This document shows positions 15,435-23,902 of a stretch of DNA of 40,644 nt, piece by piece. The DNA is taken from NCBI RefSeq assembly GCF_902859825.1, contig NZ_CADIKB010000048.1:1-40644 (forward strand), written 5' to 3'. Numbering within the stretch: the stretch's first letter is position 1; every line of letters begins with the position of its first letter. Position numbers and translations under genes: made by a program. The notes below the pieces were generated by a model that saw only the letters and a list, made by a program, of their open reading frames with translations, was not told the DNA's origin and ran no database searches. This stretch comes from Paraburkholderia phenoliruptrix (GTDB lineage Bacteria; Pseudomonadota; Gammaproteobacteria; Burkholderiales; Burkholderiaceae).

Positions 15435-16126
15435 GTAATGCAACGAGCAATGATCAACAGGTCGATATCGTGCCCTTCGTCCTAAATATCGATCCCGCGC
15501 GAGAACGCGTGACGACGGTCTTTCCTGCTGGAGCGACGATCGAATCCGACGGATCGTTGCGTCTTAAGGAAGGCGGCCGCATCGGCGGGGTGATCAAAGG
15601 CAACGTGTACTGTGAGAGCGGCACGCTCGTGATCGATCAAGACGCAATCATCGAAGGCAGCGTCTTCGCGAAAGGGCGGTGTCTCATATTTGGCCAGGTT
15701 GGTTTGCCCAATCGCAAGGCTTTGATCCGGTGCGAGATGGCCGATGGTCTGTTGGTGAGCCACATCGCACAGTTGCACGCAGATATTCTGCACAACGGCA
15801 TTTCGTCGACGAACGTCGGCGGCCAGATTCAACGTATTGCGGACCCAGTTGCGCCGGCTGTTCCGACGACTCAGCAGGACCCTGCGGCGACGTGGCAACC
15901 GCCGGGCCATTCGGCGCAGCGCGAGCAGGCGCCGCCTCAGCAGACGCAGGGCGCCCCTTTGGCCTTGCCCAATAGCCCGTCTCCCATCGCCAATTTCGCG
16001 GCTGTGCCACTGCGCGTCGTGGTCGGTTCGGAGCCGGAACCGAGCCGCGGGGGCGATCAACATCATCAGGGCTATGGGAACCATGGCGGCATCGCGGCCG
16101 GAAATGGCTCGTCATATAACGGCTAG
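15431..16126 (+). CDS. Bactofilin-like protein
   Basis: 231 aa. Residues ~35-95 show the short right-handed beta-helix repeats of bactofilins (DUF583): GATIESDGSLRLKEGGRIGG, VIKGNVYCESGTLVIDQDAI, IEGSVFAKGRCLIFG. Bactofilins polymerise into membrane-linked filaments that place other proteins. The C-terminal ~90 residues are Pro/Gln/Gly-rich and disordered. Coupled by ATGA overlap to the upstream single-pass membrane protein, a likely partner. Its place between plasmid genes and a TraB-like gene suggests a role in an envelope or transfer structure; this is inference. Confidence 0.65.
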   Translation: MSNATSNDQQVDIVPFVLNIDPARERVTTVFPAGATIESDGSLRLKEGGRIGGVIKGNVYCESGTLVIDQDAIIEGSVFAKGRCLIFGQVGLPNRKALIRCEMADGLLVSHIAQLHADILHNGISSTNVGGQIQRIADPVAPAVPTTQQDPAATWQPPGHSAQREQAPPQQTQGAPLALPNSPSPIANFAAVPLRVVVGSEPEPSRGGDQHHQGYGNHGGIAAGNGSSYNG

Positions 16127-16150
16127 TCGGCCCCCGGGTTAGCAGGCAAT

Positions 16151-16188
16151 GGCCGCGGCGTTGTCCTCGAGACCGCCGCGGTTTTTCT
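16151..16188 (+). terminator. Rho-independent terminator after the bactofilin gene
   Basis: CCGCGGCG (16153-16160) / CGCCGCGG (16174-16181), an 8-bp stem followed by TTTTT. It also forms part of the region just before the next gene. Confidence 0.75.
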
Positions 16189-16205
16189 TTCTGGAGCAAG
16201 GTGGG

Positions 16206-17453
16206 ATGTCGGATTCCGTTTTTACGTCTGCCGGTCAGTGGCGCAAGAGCCTCGACGAGCTGTGGAAGAACACGGTCGTGGCCTACGGAAGCACGTTTTT
16301 TCTCGGCGCGGCGGTATGCTCGATCAGCTGGCGCGGCGGGGCCGCGCCGCTGCTGGCCGCTTTGCTGCCCGTGTTTATGGTCATGTGCCGGTCCCGAGTG
16401 CAGGCCTGGCTTCTTGGGCTCGGATATGGCCTGAATATTGGACTTATGGGGTTTGGCGGGGCGGGACAGTTCTTCGGTGGCTCGTGGCTTTGGGGACTCG
16501 TCGCTGGCTCCGCCTATGGGTTGGTGTTCAGCGCGACGTTCGCACTTCTGTACCCCAAGAACACGCGTAGCGCAAAGAAGAAGGCTGTCGCAATTCTGGC
16601 ATGGACGGTCCTGTGGGCATACCCGCCGGTCGGCGCGTTTCTGCCAGGCACGCTAATAGCCACGTGGGGGTTCTGGTTCCCGGGAACCAGGTGGTTCGGT
16701 CTGGGTCTGGGGCTTGGGTTGACGATGCTGCTCGGGGCGTGCGCGCACGCCAGGCGCGGACAGCTCGCGGTCGTCGGCGCGATACTGCTGTCGCTTGTGC
16801 TGTCGCCGATGCAGGAGAGCCAGCATTCACGGATTGGAGACTGGGTGGCAGTGTCGACCAGGTGGGGGGTGCAAACGCCGGAGACCGTCCCTGACACTCT
16901 GGTGAAGATGAATCGGGCGATCAGGGAATCGGCAAGAGCCGGGGCCAAGGTTATTGTGTTCCCCGAGAGCATCATTGGCACCTACGACGAGTCAGAGCAG
17001 GGTGCTATCGACGTCATGGTCGGTCAGGCGGCCGAGCAAGAAAAGGTATCGGTAATATTCGGCTCGAACGAACTCACTGACGCCGGGATGGCAAACCAGG
17101 CTCGAGAATACGAGTACTGGTCGCAGGGGCTACGCCAGTTCGTATTTGAAGCTCGCCAGACGGTCCCGATTGCTGAGTGGAACCCGATGTCGAAGTATCA
17201 CTATCCCGCCAATTGGTTCGCACGTGGCGCGACGCCGATCGCCGGAAAGAGCGCGCTCTTCCTCTTTTGCTACGAGGAGTATCTGCCATGGGAAGTGTTG
17301 TATTCGATTGGCCGCGAGAAGCCGGATATGATCGTCGCCTTATCCAACCTGTGGTGGACGACGGGAACTAACGAGCCCGTGTTGCAACACCGTTATGTGG
17401 AGGGATTTGCGCGGCTCTTCGGCCTGCCACTCTTGATCGCCATGAATCAGTAG
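16206..17453 (+). CDS. traB: TraB/Lnt-like membrane carbon-nitrogen hydrolase
   Basis: 415 aa from the ATG giving MSDSVFTSAGQW, with AAGGTGG 5 bp upstream. The N-terminal ~210 residues hold about six membrane helices rich in Gly. The C-terminal ~200 residues are a nitrilase-fold domain: GAKVIVFPESIIGTYDESEQ carries the catalytic Glu, and SALFLFCYEEYLPWEVLY the nucleophilic Cys. A Lys should lie between; I cannot assign it with confidence. This is the layout of apolipoprotein N-acyltransferase, and also of TraB of Ti-type conjugative plasmids. On a plasmid, TraB is the better guess. It lies behind a terminator, so it has its own unit. Confidence 0.65.
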   Translation: MSDSVFTSAGQWRKSLDELWKNTVVAYGSTFFLGAAVCSISWRGGAAPLLAALLPVFMVMCRSRVQAWLLGLGYGLNIGLMGFGGAGQFFGGSWLWGLVAGSAYGLVFSATFALLYPKNTRSAKKKAVAILAWTVLWAYPPVGAFLPGTLIATWGFWFPGTRWFGLGLGLGLTMLLGACAHARRGQLAVVGAILLSLVLSPMQESQHSRIGDWVAVSTRWGVQTPETVPDTLVKMNRAIRESARAGAKVIVFPESIIGTYDESEQGAIDVMVGQAAEQEKVSVIFGSNELTDAGMANQAREYEYWSQGLRQFVFEARQTVPIAEWNPMSKYHYPANWFARGATPIAGKSALFLFCYEEYLPWEVLYSIGREKPDMIVALSNLWWTTGTNEPVLQHRYVEGFARLFGLPLLIAMNQ

Positions 17454-17457
17454 GGCG

Positions 17458-17505
17458 CTGCTACGGCGAGGTCCCGCGATGGTGTGTGGGATTTTGCCGT
17501 AGCAG
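17458..17505. terminator. Hairpin between convergent genes
   Basis: CTGCTACGGC (17458-17467) pairs perfectly with GCCGTAGCAG (17496-17505), enclosing 28 nt with a short CCC/GGG inner stem. It lies between the ends of two convergent genes but has no T run on either side. Confidence 0.45.
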
Positions 17506-17514
17506 AGAGGCGGG

Positions 17515-17913
17515 CTAGCGCCCGCTGCGGATGTCGTCCTTGATGTACTGGGCGACGACCTTTGCCGTGATCCGGCGCTTGATTTTCGCCGGCAGCGTCC
17601 ACCGGTAGAAGAGCGCGTGTCCAAATACGCTCAGCGCGAAGAAACCGACGAAGTAACGGAACAGCAGCGCCTTCAGATCGTCGATGCTTCCCTGATTGAG
17701 AATCTCCCGAGCGTGCTGGAGATCCGAGGCAGCGACCCAGAACGCGACCACGGGCACGAGCACGACCGCGTATACGAGTCCTTTCCACGCGAGCACGCAC
17801 GCGTCATAGAGCCACGCAGTGTCGGCCCACTTGTCCTCAGAATAGACTTCCGCCTTTTCCTGTTGGTAGAGGCGCTTGTAGTCGTCAACGGTTGGTAGCG
17901 CGATACGGTTCAT
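17515..17913 (-). CDS. Two-helix membrane protein, unknown function
   Basis: 132 aa. Two membrane segments are seen: LVYAVVLVPVVAFWVAASDL at about residue 46 and LLFRYFVGFFALSVFGHALF at about 83. The N-terminus is acidic and soluble (VDDYKRLYQQEKAEVYSEDK) and the C-terminus basic (PAKIKRRITAKVVAQYIKDD). It lies on the minus strand ~40 bp beyond the helicase stop and may be the last gene of that unit. No family recognised. Confidence 0.6.
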   Translation of the reverse strand: MNRIALPTVDDYKRLYQQEKAEVYSEDKWADTAWLYDACVLAWKGLVYAVVLVPVVAFWVAASDLQHAREILNQGSIDDLKALLFRYFVGFFALSVFGHALFYRWTLPAKIKRRITAKVVAQYIKDDIRSGR

Positions 17914-17956
17914 CGGGGAGCTTTCTCTCGATTGAACGTCTATGCGGGAAACGGCG

Positions 17957-19798
17957 TTATTCCGGGTAGACGGTTGCAGGGTTGGAGATCAGGCCGGCCT
18001 CTGCGATATACGGGGTGTCGTTGGTCGGCGTGTGAAGGATAAATAGGCGATTCTTTGCTCGAGTCATGGCCACATAGAAGAGCCGCCTCTCGTCGACTTC
18101 CGTGCTGCCTTCACCGAGCGACGGGACGATGTCCTTGTCCGCGCCAATGATCGCGGTGTTCCCGAACTCGAGGCCCTTGCAGCTGTGCATGGTGAACAAC
18201 CCGACCGAGGCGGGATCGTCCTTCCCCTTCGGCTTCTGGACACTCTGGACACGCGAGACGAGTGAGCCGGTGCGGCGCTTCAGGATGTCACCCGCTTTGC
18301 TCAAGTGTCTGGCCACGCGATCGCGGTAGTTCCCCGCGCGTAAGCCCATGGTCAGGAACGTCGCCGCGGAGTCGATTGCTTGATTGACAGCCCGCATTGG
18401 CGTGGTCGTGCCGGGTATTTTCCGGAACAGAGCGTCCTGGCGCCACGTGACGAGCAACTGCTGGAGAGCCCGCATATGCTCGGCGTCAATCTTGGCAATG
18501 TCGCCGTAGTCGTCGAAGTCCCGCTCAAAGAACGGCGCCATCGTCGCACCCGGGATGCGCTTATGGAGCTGATTCAGCGCTTCCTCGCTTGTGCCGACGA
18601 ATGCCAGGGCATGGTCGATCCCGCTGCGGTTCATTGTTTCGACCGAAATCAGCAACTGCAGGTAAGTGTTGATGTAATCCTTGTCCCAGAACGATCCGCC
18701 GTTTCGCCTCGAGCGGATGTTGAACTGGTCCAGAACAGCCTCGACGGAGTCGAGAAGGAAGTTGGTGCGGGCAAGAATGGCCCATTCGCCCGGTTTGACC
18801 GCCAAGCGACCACCTGGCTGCTCTGCTTCAGGCAGAACTGCCTCCATGATGTACGGGACCAGGAACTCAGTCTGGAGCGCGACCGTATCGTGCTCCTCCC
18901 CGTCCTGACGGTTTGCGGCCGACACGGCATACACATGCGTTGAGCCGCCGGGCCCGCGTTTAGCAACCAGATCCTTTTCGACCCGCTGCCCGGCATTGTG
19001 ACGGATCAATCGGTCAGCCGGGGCAAGGATCTCGGAGTGGGAGCGGTAGTTTTCTCCCAGCGGAATGATCTCGGCGCCCGTCTGTTCGACGAAGTCGATC
19101 ATGCCTTTGTACCCGAGTGCGCGCCGCCACGCATAGATCGACTGATCGTCATCTCCGACGATAGTGACCGGAATGTCACGCTTGGCATGCGCCATCATCC
19201 ATACGAACTGGATTTCGTCGCTATCCTGAAACTCGTCGACGAGAAGGTGCGTGACGGGCAGGGGAGGCAAGTCCCCGTTACTCATCTTCAACGCACAGTC
19301 GCGCATGACGTCGTAGAGATCGACGACGCGGTTGCGCTTTAGCATCTCGTTGTAAGCCTGGATGAACGGCGGAATCTCGCTCCCATCGGGCTGGATTGCG
19401 CACTTATAGCTCTCGAAGAGCTTGAACGCTTCTTCGTTGTCGACTTCGGTGTTCGTCGCCGAGATGGCCCGGCGCAGAAATGTCTTCTGCTCGGGCGGGG
19501 TGGCAATCTTGCCCAGCATCTTGTGTCGACGGAGGTGGTCGATCGACAGTTTGTGGAATGTGCCCAGGTCGACGCGCTTAAGCACGTCTTGGCCGAACTC
19601 CTTCACCAAGCGCTCGCGCATTTCGTTCGCGGTATCGCTGGTGAAGGTGACGGCTCCCACCCGGAATTTCCGATCAGCTTGCAGGATCACGCCGATCTTC
19701 GTGATGATCGTCTTGGTCTTTCCCGAACCCGGCCCGGCTACGGCAAGCATGTTGCCGAAGCCATAGGCCACTCGGTGCTGGGAAGGATTGAGACTCAC
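17957..19798 (-). CDS. UvrD/Rep-like superfamily I DNA helicase
   Basis: 613 aa from a GTG start 3 bp beyond the previous stop. The SF1A motifs are in order: AVAGPGSGKTKTI (Walker A at residues 21-28), GAVTFTSDTANEMRERL (Ia), LLVDEFQDSDEIQF (II, 188-192), IVGDDDQSIYAWRRA (III), WAILARTNFLLDSVE (IV), TMHSCKGLEFGNTAIIG (V) and FYVAMTRAKNRLFILHT (VI). It is a 3'-5' helicase or translocase, at ~610 aa a little shorter than UvrD. It is cotranscribed with the 249-aa protein before it. The role is likely plasmid replication, repair or transfer; the exact subfamily is not resolved. Confidence 0.9.
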   Translation of the reverse strand: MSLNPSQHRVAYGFGNMLAVAGPGSGKTKTIITKIGVILQADRKFRVGAVTFTSDTANEMRERLVKEFGQDVLKRVDLGTFHKLSIDHLRRHKMLGKIATPPEQKTFLRRAISATNTEVDNEEAFKLFESYKCAIQPDGSEIPPFIQAYNEMLKRNRVVDLYDVMRDCALKMSNGDLPPLPVTHLLVDEFQDSDEIQFVWMMAHAKRDIPVTIVGDDDQSIYAWRRALGYKGMIDFVEQTGAEIIPLGENYRSHSEILAPADRLIRHNAGQRVEKDLVAKRGPGGSTHVYAVSAANRQDGEEHDTVALQTEFLVPYIMEAVLPEAEQPGGRLAVKPGEWAILARTNFLLDSVEAVLDQFNIRSRRNGGSFWDKDYINTYLQLLISVETMNRSGIDHALAFVGTSEEALNQLHKRIPGATMAPFFERDFDDYGDIAKIDAEHMRALQQLLVTWRQDALFRKIPGTTTPMRAVNQAIDSAATFLTMGLRAGNYRDRVARHLSKAGDILKRRTGSLVSRVQSVQKPKGKDDPASVGLFTMHSCKGLEFGNTAIIGADKDIVPSLGEGSTEVDERRLFYVAMTRAKNRLFILHTPTNDTPYIAEAGLISNPATVYPE

Positions 19799-19801
19799 GG
19801 A

Positions 19802-20551
19802 TTAAGCCGCCTGAGCGTGGGCTTCGTCGGACTGCGCCGCCGATTCGGCCGGTGTGGCGTCCTTTGCTGCTGCAGTTGGTTCTATGGCTGCTGCCGCCGC
19901 TTGAGCGGGCGCCGCGCCGGCGGTCGCTGCGCCGGTCCGGGTCTGCTCCGTTGCCTGCCATGCGTTGAACTTCTTGTACGTCTGGAACTTGACGTCGCGG
20001 GCGAGGTTCGTGATCGAGCGGATGCGCTTACGGACCTTGAGCTCCTCGCCGTGGCGATCGCGCGCCGATACGAGGCCATTCAGGTAGGCGGACCATAGCA
20101 GTAGCATGTACTCGTCGGCGATGCGAAGCAGCTTGATGTAGTTCTTCGCGTGCGGCGACACATAGAAAAGGTCCTGCTTCAGCACGCTGGGGAACTCGGC
20201 ATTCGGCTGGATTGCGTTCGCCTGGAAGAGTTGCCACAGTTGCTGCTTCAGATTGTTGACGTAGGTGATCGACTCGCCGATCTTCTTGCGGAACAGATCG
20301 TCGATCTCGTCGCACGTAGTCGTGTCATAGCGCGGCAACGTGCGCGGCGCATCGATCGCAAAATGGAGGTTCTTGTTGAGGAGCGTGTAGTCACGGCGGA
20401 CGAACGACTGGACGATGCTCGAACCGAACTCGACCGGTTCCTTTTCCAACGCGCCGCGCATTTGCCGGCCGAAGGTCTCCCGCGCGAACTCCGCAACCTG
20501 CATGGTCACGGTAGGGCGCAGGAGGTTGACGCTTTCTGCGATGGTCATCAT
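19802..20551 (-). CDS. 249-aa protein, possibly of the ICE DUF1845/AcaB-like group
   Basis: MMTIAESVNLLRPTVTMQVA begins the protein, and GAGGAA precedes the ATG. The middle part (YVSPHAKNYIKLLRIADEYM, LLWSAYLNGLVSARDRHGEE, RSITNLARDVKFQTYKKFNA) has the helical pattern of a family found on integrative conjugative elements and IncC plasmids (TIGR03761/DUF1845, including AcaB). This is a pattern-level resemblance only. The last ~60 residues are Ala/Pro-rich and disordered. It is the first gene of a minus-strand unit with the helicase, divergent from the 21-37 kb array. TTCCTCATAGGAA, a looser relative of the shared palindrome, overlaps its ribosome site. Confidence 0.6.
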   Translation of the reverse strand: MMTIAESVNLLRPTVTMQVAEFARETFGRQMRGALEKEPVEFGSSIVQSFVRRDYTLLNKNLHFAIDAPRTLPRYDTTTCDEIDDLFRKKIGESITYVNNLKQQLWQLFQANAIQPNAEFPSVLKQDLFYVSPHAKNYIKLLRIADEYMLLLWSAYLNGLVSARDRHGEELKVRKRIRSITNLARDVKFQTYKKFNAWQATEQTRTGAATAGAAPAQAAAAAIEPTAAAKDATPAESAAQSDEAHAQAA

Positions 20552-20712
20552 GTTTCCTCATAGGAAGTGGGTCAGCGTAGGGTAAGTCCCGGACTCTGCT
20601 GTAACAACGCTGAAACGTGAGCTAAGAGGGCGGTCTTTCCCCCAGCGCGGAACGGGCTTGTCCGTGCGACAGCAGAGGCGGAACAGGCTGGGCTGTCCAG
20701 GAGACTCGGAAT

Positions 20713-20725
20713 TTCTTGGCAGGAA
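20713..20725. promoter_or_regulatory. Shared palindrome, site 4
   Basis: TTCTTGGCAGGAA, identical to site 3 read in reverse. It is followed by TTCAC and then a possible promoter (TTGCAA 20731-20736, 17 bp, GAGAAT 20754-20759). The extended form CAGGAATTCAC is shared with site 6 at 30751. Confidence 0.55.
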
Positions 20726-20845
20726 TTCACTTGCAATTTCCATTGGGCCAGTAGAGAATCGACCCGTGTCGATAGAGAATCGGCGCCCAGCAGCTGGAGC
20801 TGGTACCCATCTCGAGCCCCCTTGTTGCGGACTGACGACGGTCGG

Positions 20846-20858
20846 TTCCTGGCAGGAA
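20846..20858. promoter_or_regulatory. Shared palindrome, site 5
   Basis: TTCCTGGCAGGAA, a perfect palindrome. It overlaps TGGCAG-gaaa-CTGCCA, a 6-bp stem with a GAAA tetraloop, so this copy might act in RNA instead of, or as well as, DNA. Confidence 0.5.
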
Positions 20859-21223
20859 ACTGCCAAATCGCTTTGTAAAAGGGTCCTGCGGACCCGGGAG
20901 TGCCTCAAGCACTGCCAGAAGTACTTGCCCCTGGGTGGTTCCCGGGGGCTTTCGAATAGGCGTTGTAACGCTTTCTCATTTCCTCCATTGTCTATTCCAA
21001 AGCCAGTATTTCTTGCGACGTAGCTGTTAGACGTCGTTGAAATGCCCTCTGTCCGTTGTCGTGTCAGGGGGTGAGTCCGGGGTTTCCACCCGGCATAGCT
21101 GGTCTTCCAGCCAATCTGTCTCAGGCATCGCCTGGCGTAGCTCCTTGCTGCGTATTCAACCCCTGCGGGAATCTCATTCCGCAACGGGGATGGGCTTCTC
21201 GCGTCTCTGTGATGGAGAAGCCT

Positions 21224-21487
21224 ATGAACTGGACGGAAGTATCTCGTCTGAAGGGCAATTCTCGCGTCGAGTCCCGTGTCGAGGTCGATGACATCACCCG
21301 CGATCGGTTTTTCACGGTCTGGGAACTGTCGAACCCCAATGGATGCCTGATTTTCCACCGGGAGAAAAAGGACCACGGGCAGCATCACTACCTTAGCGTC
21401 AAGAAGGATAACCGTGGCCTCACGGATATCGTTCAAGCGTTGAGGCAGGGTGCGGAGCTGTTCGCCGATAAGGAGAACCGCTCATGA
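21224..21487 (+). CDS. Hypothetical 87-aa protein, first gene of the array
   Basis: I start at the ATG giving MNWTEVSRLKGNSRVESRVE; GGAG lies 6 bp upstream inside a hairpin. An ATG at 21212 (MEKPMNW) is possible. A small beta-rich protein follows (DDITRDRFFTVWELSNPNGC, LIFHREKKDHGQHHYLSVKK) and ends in a helix. No family recognised. Its stop overlaps the next start (ATGA). Confidence 0.65.
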   Translation: MNWTEVSRLKGNSRVESRVEVDDITRDRFFTVWELSNPNGCLIFHREKKDHGQHHYLSVKKDNRGLTDIVQALRQGAELFADKENRS

Positions 21488-22107
21488 ACGCGATCGACAT
21501 GGTGCCGGTCCAAGGTACGTTCTTCTTTATTCCCGAACATGAGCAGGTCGTTCGGGAGGCGAAGGCGGATCAGGCGGCACGCGAGAAAACGGCTAGGCAG
21601 TCAGCCTACGCCAAAAGCAAGACGAAGGTTCGTTCGATTCCCGAAGGATTCGATGACCTGGATATGCCGCTGCTTCGCGATTCGTTTGCCGAGGTTTTCG
21701 AGGTGAGCGAAAGCGAGGTGGAGGTTCCGGTCGTCGGTGTCGTAGGGGAAGATTGTGCGGGAGAGGAGTGGAGCGATGAGGGTGTCAAGTGGCTCCACGC
21801 TTTGCTTCTCGAGCGTTCAATCGAACTGCTGTCGATGCGGGGTAACCTGGAAGAAAAGCAAGACATCCTTGATTGGGTGCTGAAGCCGAACTTCATGGGG
21901 TACCGGGATCAATTCCTTTCTGAAGTCAAGGAAGGGATTGTCGATGGCGAAAAAGCCAAAATCGTTGAGAAGCGTCGAATGCGGGTCAAGCTGTACCAGA
22001 ATGAGATCCCATTCACCTTCGTTACCTGCTGCCGAGTCGCCGGCCTGAATCCTGATGAACTCAGGGAGCAGATCCGAGCGAGAAAGCCGCAGATCCTGAG
22101 TAGTTAA
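21484..22107 (+). CDS. Hypothetical 207-aa protein
   Basis: Coupled to the upstream gene by an ATGA overlap. It has a short beta N-terminus (VPVQGTFFFIPEHEQVVREA), a charged linker with acidic SESEVEVPVVGVVGEDCAGE, and a helical C-terminal half (WLHALLLERSIELLSMRGNL, VKLYQNEIPFTFVTCCRVAG) ending in LNPDELREQIRARKPQIL. The last segment could be a small DNA-binding helical unit, but I cannot support a function. Directly upstream of the AAA+ ATPase. Confidence 0.65.
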   Translation: MNAIDMVPVQGTFFFIPEHEQVVREAKADQAAREKTARQSAYAKSKTKVRSIPEGFDDLDMPLLRDSFAEVFEVSESEVEVPVVGVVGEDCAGEEWSDEGVKWLHALLLERSIELLSMRGNLEEKQDILDWVLKPNFMGYRDQFLSEVKEGIVDGEKAKIVEKRRMRVKLYQNEIPFTFVTCCRVAGLNPDELREQIRARKPQILSS

Positions 22108-22112
22108 GCCCT

Positions 22113-22163
22113 CGGGGGCTCCAGTCCCCGAGAGGGCTGGAGTCTCCAAAAAACTTCTGGAGA
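22113..22163 (+). promoter_or_regulatory. Stem-loops before the AAA+ gene, one covering its ribosome site
   Basis: CTCGGGG/CCCCGAG forms a stem after the previous stop. TCTCCA (22143-22148) pairs with TGGAGA (22158-22163), burying the GGAG 6 bp before ATG 22169. CTCCAG at 22119 could alternatively pair with CTGGAG at 22137, so competing folds exist. Confidence 0.5.
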
Positions 22164-22168
22164 ATTCC

Positions 22169-23284
22169 ATGACAACCCAAGCAACTCAAGCTGCCGGAGC
22201 GCCGGTGAAAGCCCGTAAAAAGGCTTCGCAGGCGCCAGCGTCGGTCGCTGCTGCTGCGGCCCCTGTTGAACAGCAGTCGGTCCCGCAATGGGTTCACTTC
22301 GACGGGTTCGATTGCTTCGGCATCGACCGCATGCGTGGTGCAAAGATCCTCGCTCTGAGCGAACCTTCGGTTTTTACTCCGGCAAAGGATCCGACGTACA
22401 AGTGGCCGATCGACAATCTTCGCGATCTGCTGCACTTCTACATGGCGGGCGGCAACGCCTTCTGCGCAATGGGCCATCCCGGCACCGGCAAGACGATGGG
22501 TGTTCAGCAGTTTCACGCTGCCCTCAATCTTCCGCTGCTCAGCATGTCCGCCAATCCCCGAACTCAGGCTTACCACCTGATCGGCCGCCTCGTCCCGAAC
22601 AAGGACGGCGGTGTTTCGTGGGTTGACGGTCCCGTGCTGATGGCCGCTCGTCTCGGCATGTCGGTTCTCATCGACGAGTACAACGTCATCGACCCGGGTG
22701 AAATGACCGGACTGAACCTCCTTCTTGAGGGACGTCCGTACCTGGTTCCGGAAACTGGCGAGCTAGTTGTTCCGCGGCACGGGTTTCGCGTTTACGCAAC
22801 CTGTAACCCGAAGGACGACAAGGGACTGGTGCAGGGTCGTCATACGCAAGACAACGCGAATGACGAGCGCTTCGAGTTCAGCTGGTTCGGATACCTCCCT
22901 CCGGAGACCGAAATCCAGTTGATCACGGAGATCATTGCTCCGTTCCAGCCGTCGTTGCCTGCGCAAGTACTTGCTGAGAAGTTCGTTTCCGTCGCCAACC
23001 AGGTCCGCAAGGTGTACGCGGGCGTGACCGACGATTCGAGCGCCCTCGACAAGACGATCTCGACGCGGGTTCTGCGGCGTTGGGTTTCGAAGGCGATGAG
23101 CGCTTCGACTCAGGGGAGCTTGGTCGAGTCACCGATGCACTACGGGCTCGAGCGCGCCTGGTCGCTTTCCTGTTCGGATGAAGTCCGAGTTGCAGTTCAC
23201 GAACTCGTGACCCAGACGTTCGGTGGCGGCGACTACAAGTCCAGCAAGGACAACCTGCACACGATGCAACCCGCAGGTGCCTGA
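22169..23284 (+). CDS. CobS/MoxR-like AAA+ ATPase
   Basis: 371 aa. Ala/Lys-rich N-terminus, then an AAA+ core: GHPGTGKT (Walker A, 102-109), LPLLSMSANPRTQAYHLIGR, SVLIDEYNVIDPGEMTGLNL (Walker B and the loop typical of MoxR/CobS), VYATCNPKDDKG (sensor 1) and RFEFSWFGYLPPETEIQLI. MoxR-type ATPases act as chaperones with a VWA-domain partner, as CobS does with CobT in cobaltochelatase. The partner here is very likely the CobT-like VWA protein at 33798. Similar CobS-like/CobT-like pairs occur in SXT/R391-type elements with ssb and DUF3150 genes, with unknown function. No cobalamin genes are near, so a cobalt-insertion role is unlikely. Confidence 0.85.
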   Translation: MTTQATQAAGAPVKARKKASQAPASVAAAAAPVEQQSVPQWVHFDGFDCFGIDRMRGAKILALSEPSVFTPAKDPTYKWPIDNLRDLLHFYMAGGNAFCAMGHPGTGKTMGVQQFHAALNLPLLSMSANPRTQAYHLIGRLVPNKDGGVSWVDGPVLMAARLGMSVLIDEYNVIDPGEMTGLNLLLEGRPYLVPETGELVVPRHGFRVYATCNPKDDKGLVQGRHTQDNANDERFEFSWFGYLPPETEIQLITEIIAPFQPSLPAQVLAEKFVSVANQVRKVYAGVTDDSSALDKTISTRVLRRWVSKAMSASTQGSLVESPMHYGLERAWSLSCSDEVRVAVHELVTQTFGGGDYKSSKDNLHTMQPAGA

Positions 23285-23286
23285 CC

Positions 23287-23892
23287 ATGAATCCCGTCCA
23301 GTTGTATCGCAAGATCTCTGACGGGATCGACGTCGCTGTGCCGATGGCCTCGGACTGCGCGACACGCATCTTCGTCGGCGTTACGGGCGGCCAACTGAAG
23401 GGCGAAGACGTAGCTTCGACTACGTCGGCAGCGCTTCAGAGTCAGCTCGAGGCTTTTGGCTTCGAGTTGATCGGCGAGCGATCGTTGAACGAGGGCTGCA
23501 TCGAACAGGATCAGCCATCGGACCTTTTGGTGGTCGTCAACGGGTCGATCGACTCCACGTTCCGCGCGATGGTGGCGGAATACGTCGGGAGCGATCCTGA
23601 CTGGAGTTGTGTTGAAACCTATGACGGTGTCACTGTCGTAGGTGAGCGTGCTAACGCGCAAACCGTTATCGGAATTCTGGGCGCTGCGATGCGTCTGGGA
23701 ATTCAGGTAGCGAAGCCGGATAGCACGGTTGAAGATCTCGACGAAGTACCCATCCAGCGTGGTGGGAAAGAGATGTTGTCGTTCTTTGGCCGCGACCTCC
23801 TGATGGGGGAGCACCACGGAACATCTGTCAAAGCTGGACTGGTCACCACTCCAACGGTTTTCACGGTGGGGAGGTCATTGGTCAATTTCTAG
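23287..23892 (+). CDS. Hypothetical 201-aa protein
   Basis: Begins 2 bp after the AAA+ stop, so it is tightly coupled. Soluble alpha/beta protein: MASDCATRIFVGVTGGQLKG, LEAFGFELIGERSLNEGC, PSDLLVVVNGSIDSTFRAMV, TYDGVTVVGERANAQTVIGI. The end (FFGRDLLMGEHHGTSVKAGL) contains no motif I know. Position suggests it works with the AAA+ protein. Confidence 0.65.
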   Translation: MNPVQLYRKISDGIDVAVPMASDCATRIFVGVTGGQLKGEDVASTTSAALQSQLEAFGFELIGERSLNEGCIEQDQPSDLLVVVNGSIDSTFRAMVAEYVGSDPDWSCVETYDGVTVVGERANAQTVIGILGAAMRLGIQVAKPDSTVEDLDEVPIQRGGKEMLSFFGRDLLMGEHHGTSVKAGLVTTPTVFTVGRSLVNF

Positions 23893-23902
23893 AGAGGTAG
23901 AT

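Larger units (their letters stand above)
20552..21223 (+). promoter_or_regulatory. Divergent control region and long leader of the 21-37 kb array
   Basis: No supported gene in ~670 bp. It holds two copies of the shared palindrome, a possible promoter near 20731-20759, and then ~460 nt of hairpin-rich leader. Stems include GGGTCC-tgc-GGACCC (~20881), CGACGT/ACGTCG (~21015-21035) and TGCGGGAAT/ATTCCGCA (~21165-21185). It ends in an 8-bp perfect stem, GGCTTCTC (21193-21200) with GAGAAGCC (21215-21222), which buries the Shine-Dalgarno of the first gene directly before its ATG at 21224. Confidence 0.55.

Noticed and set aside
20554..20566. TTCCTCATAGGAA as a further copy of the shared palindrome
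   Set aside because: The central bases differ and the AGGAA half is the Shine-Dalgarno of the minus-strand gene, so the match may be incidental.
20558..21436. 292-aa open frame on the minus strand across the 21-kb leader
   Set aside because: Overlaps the first gene of the array and a hairpin-rich leader; composition is atypical and it has no domain.
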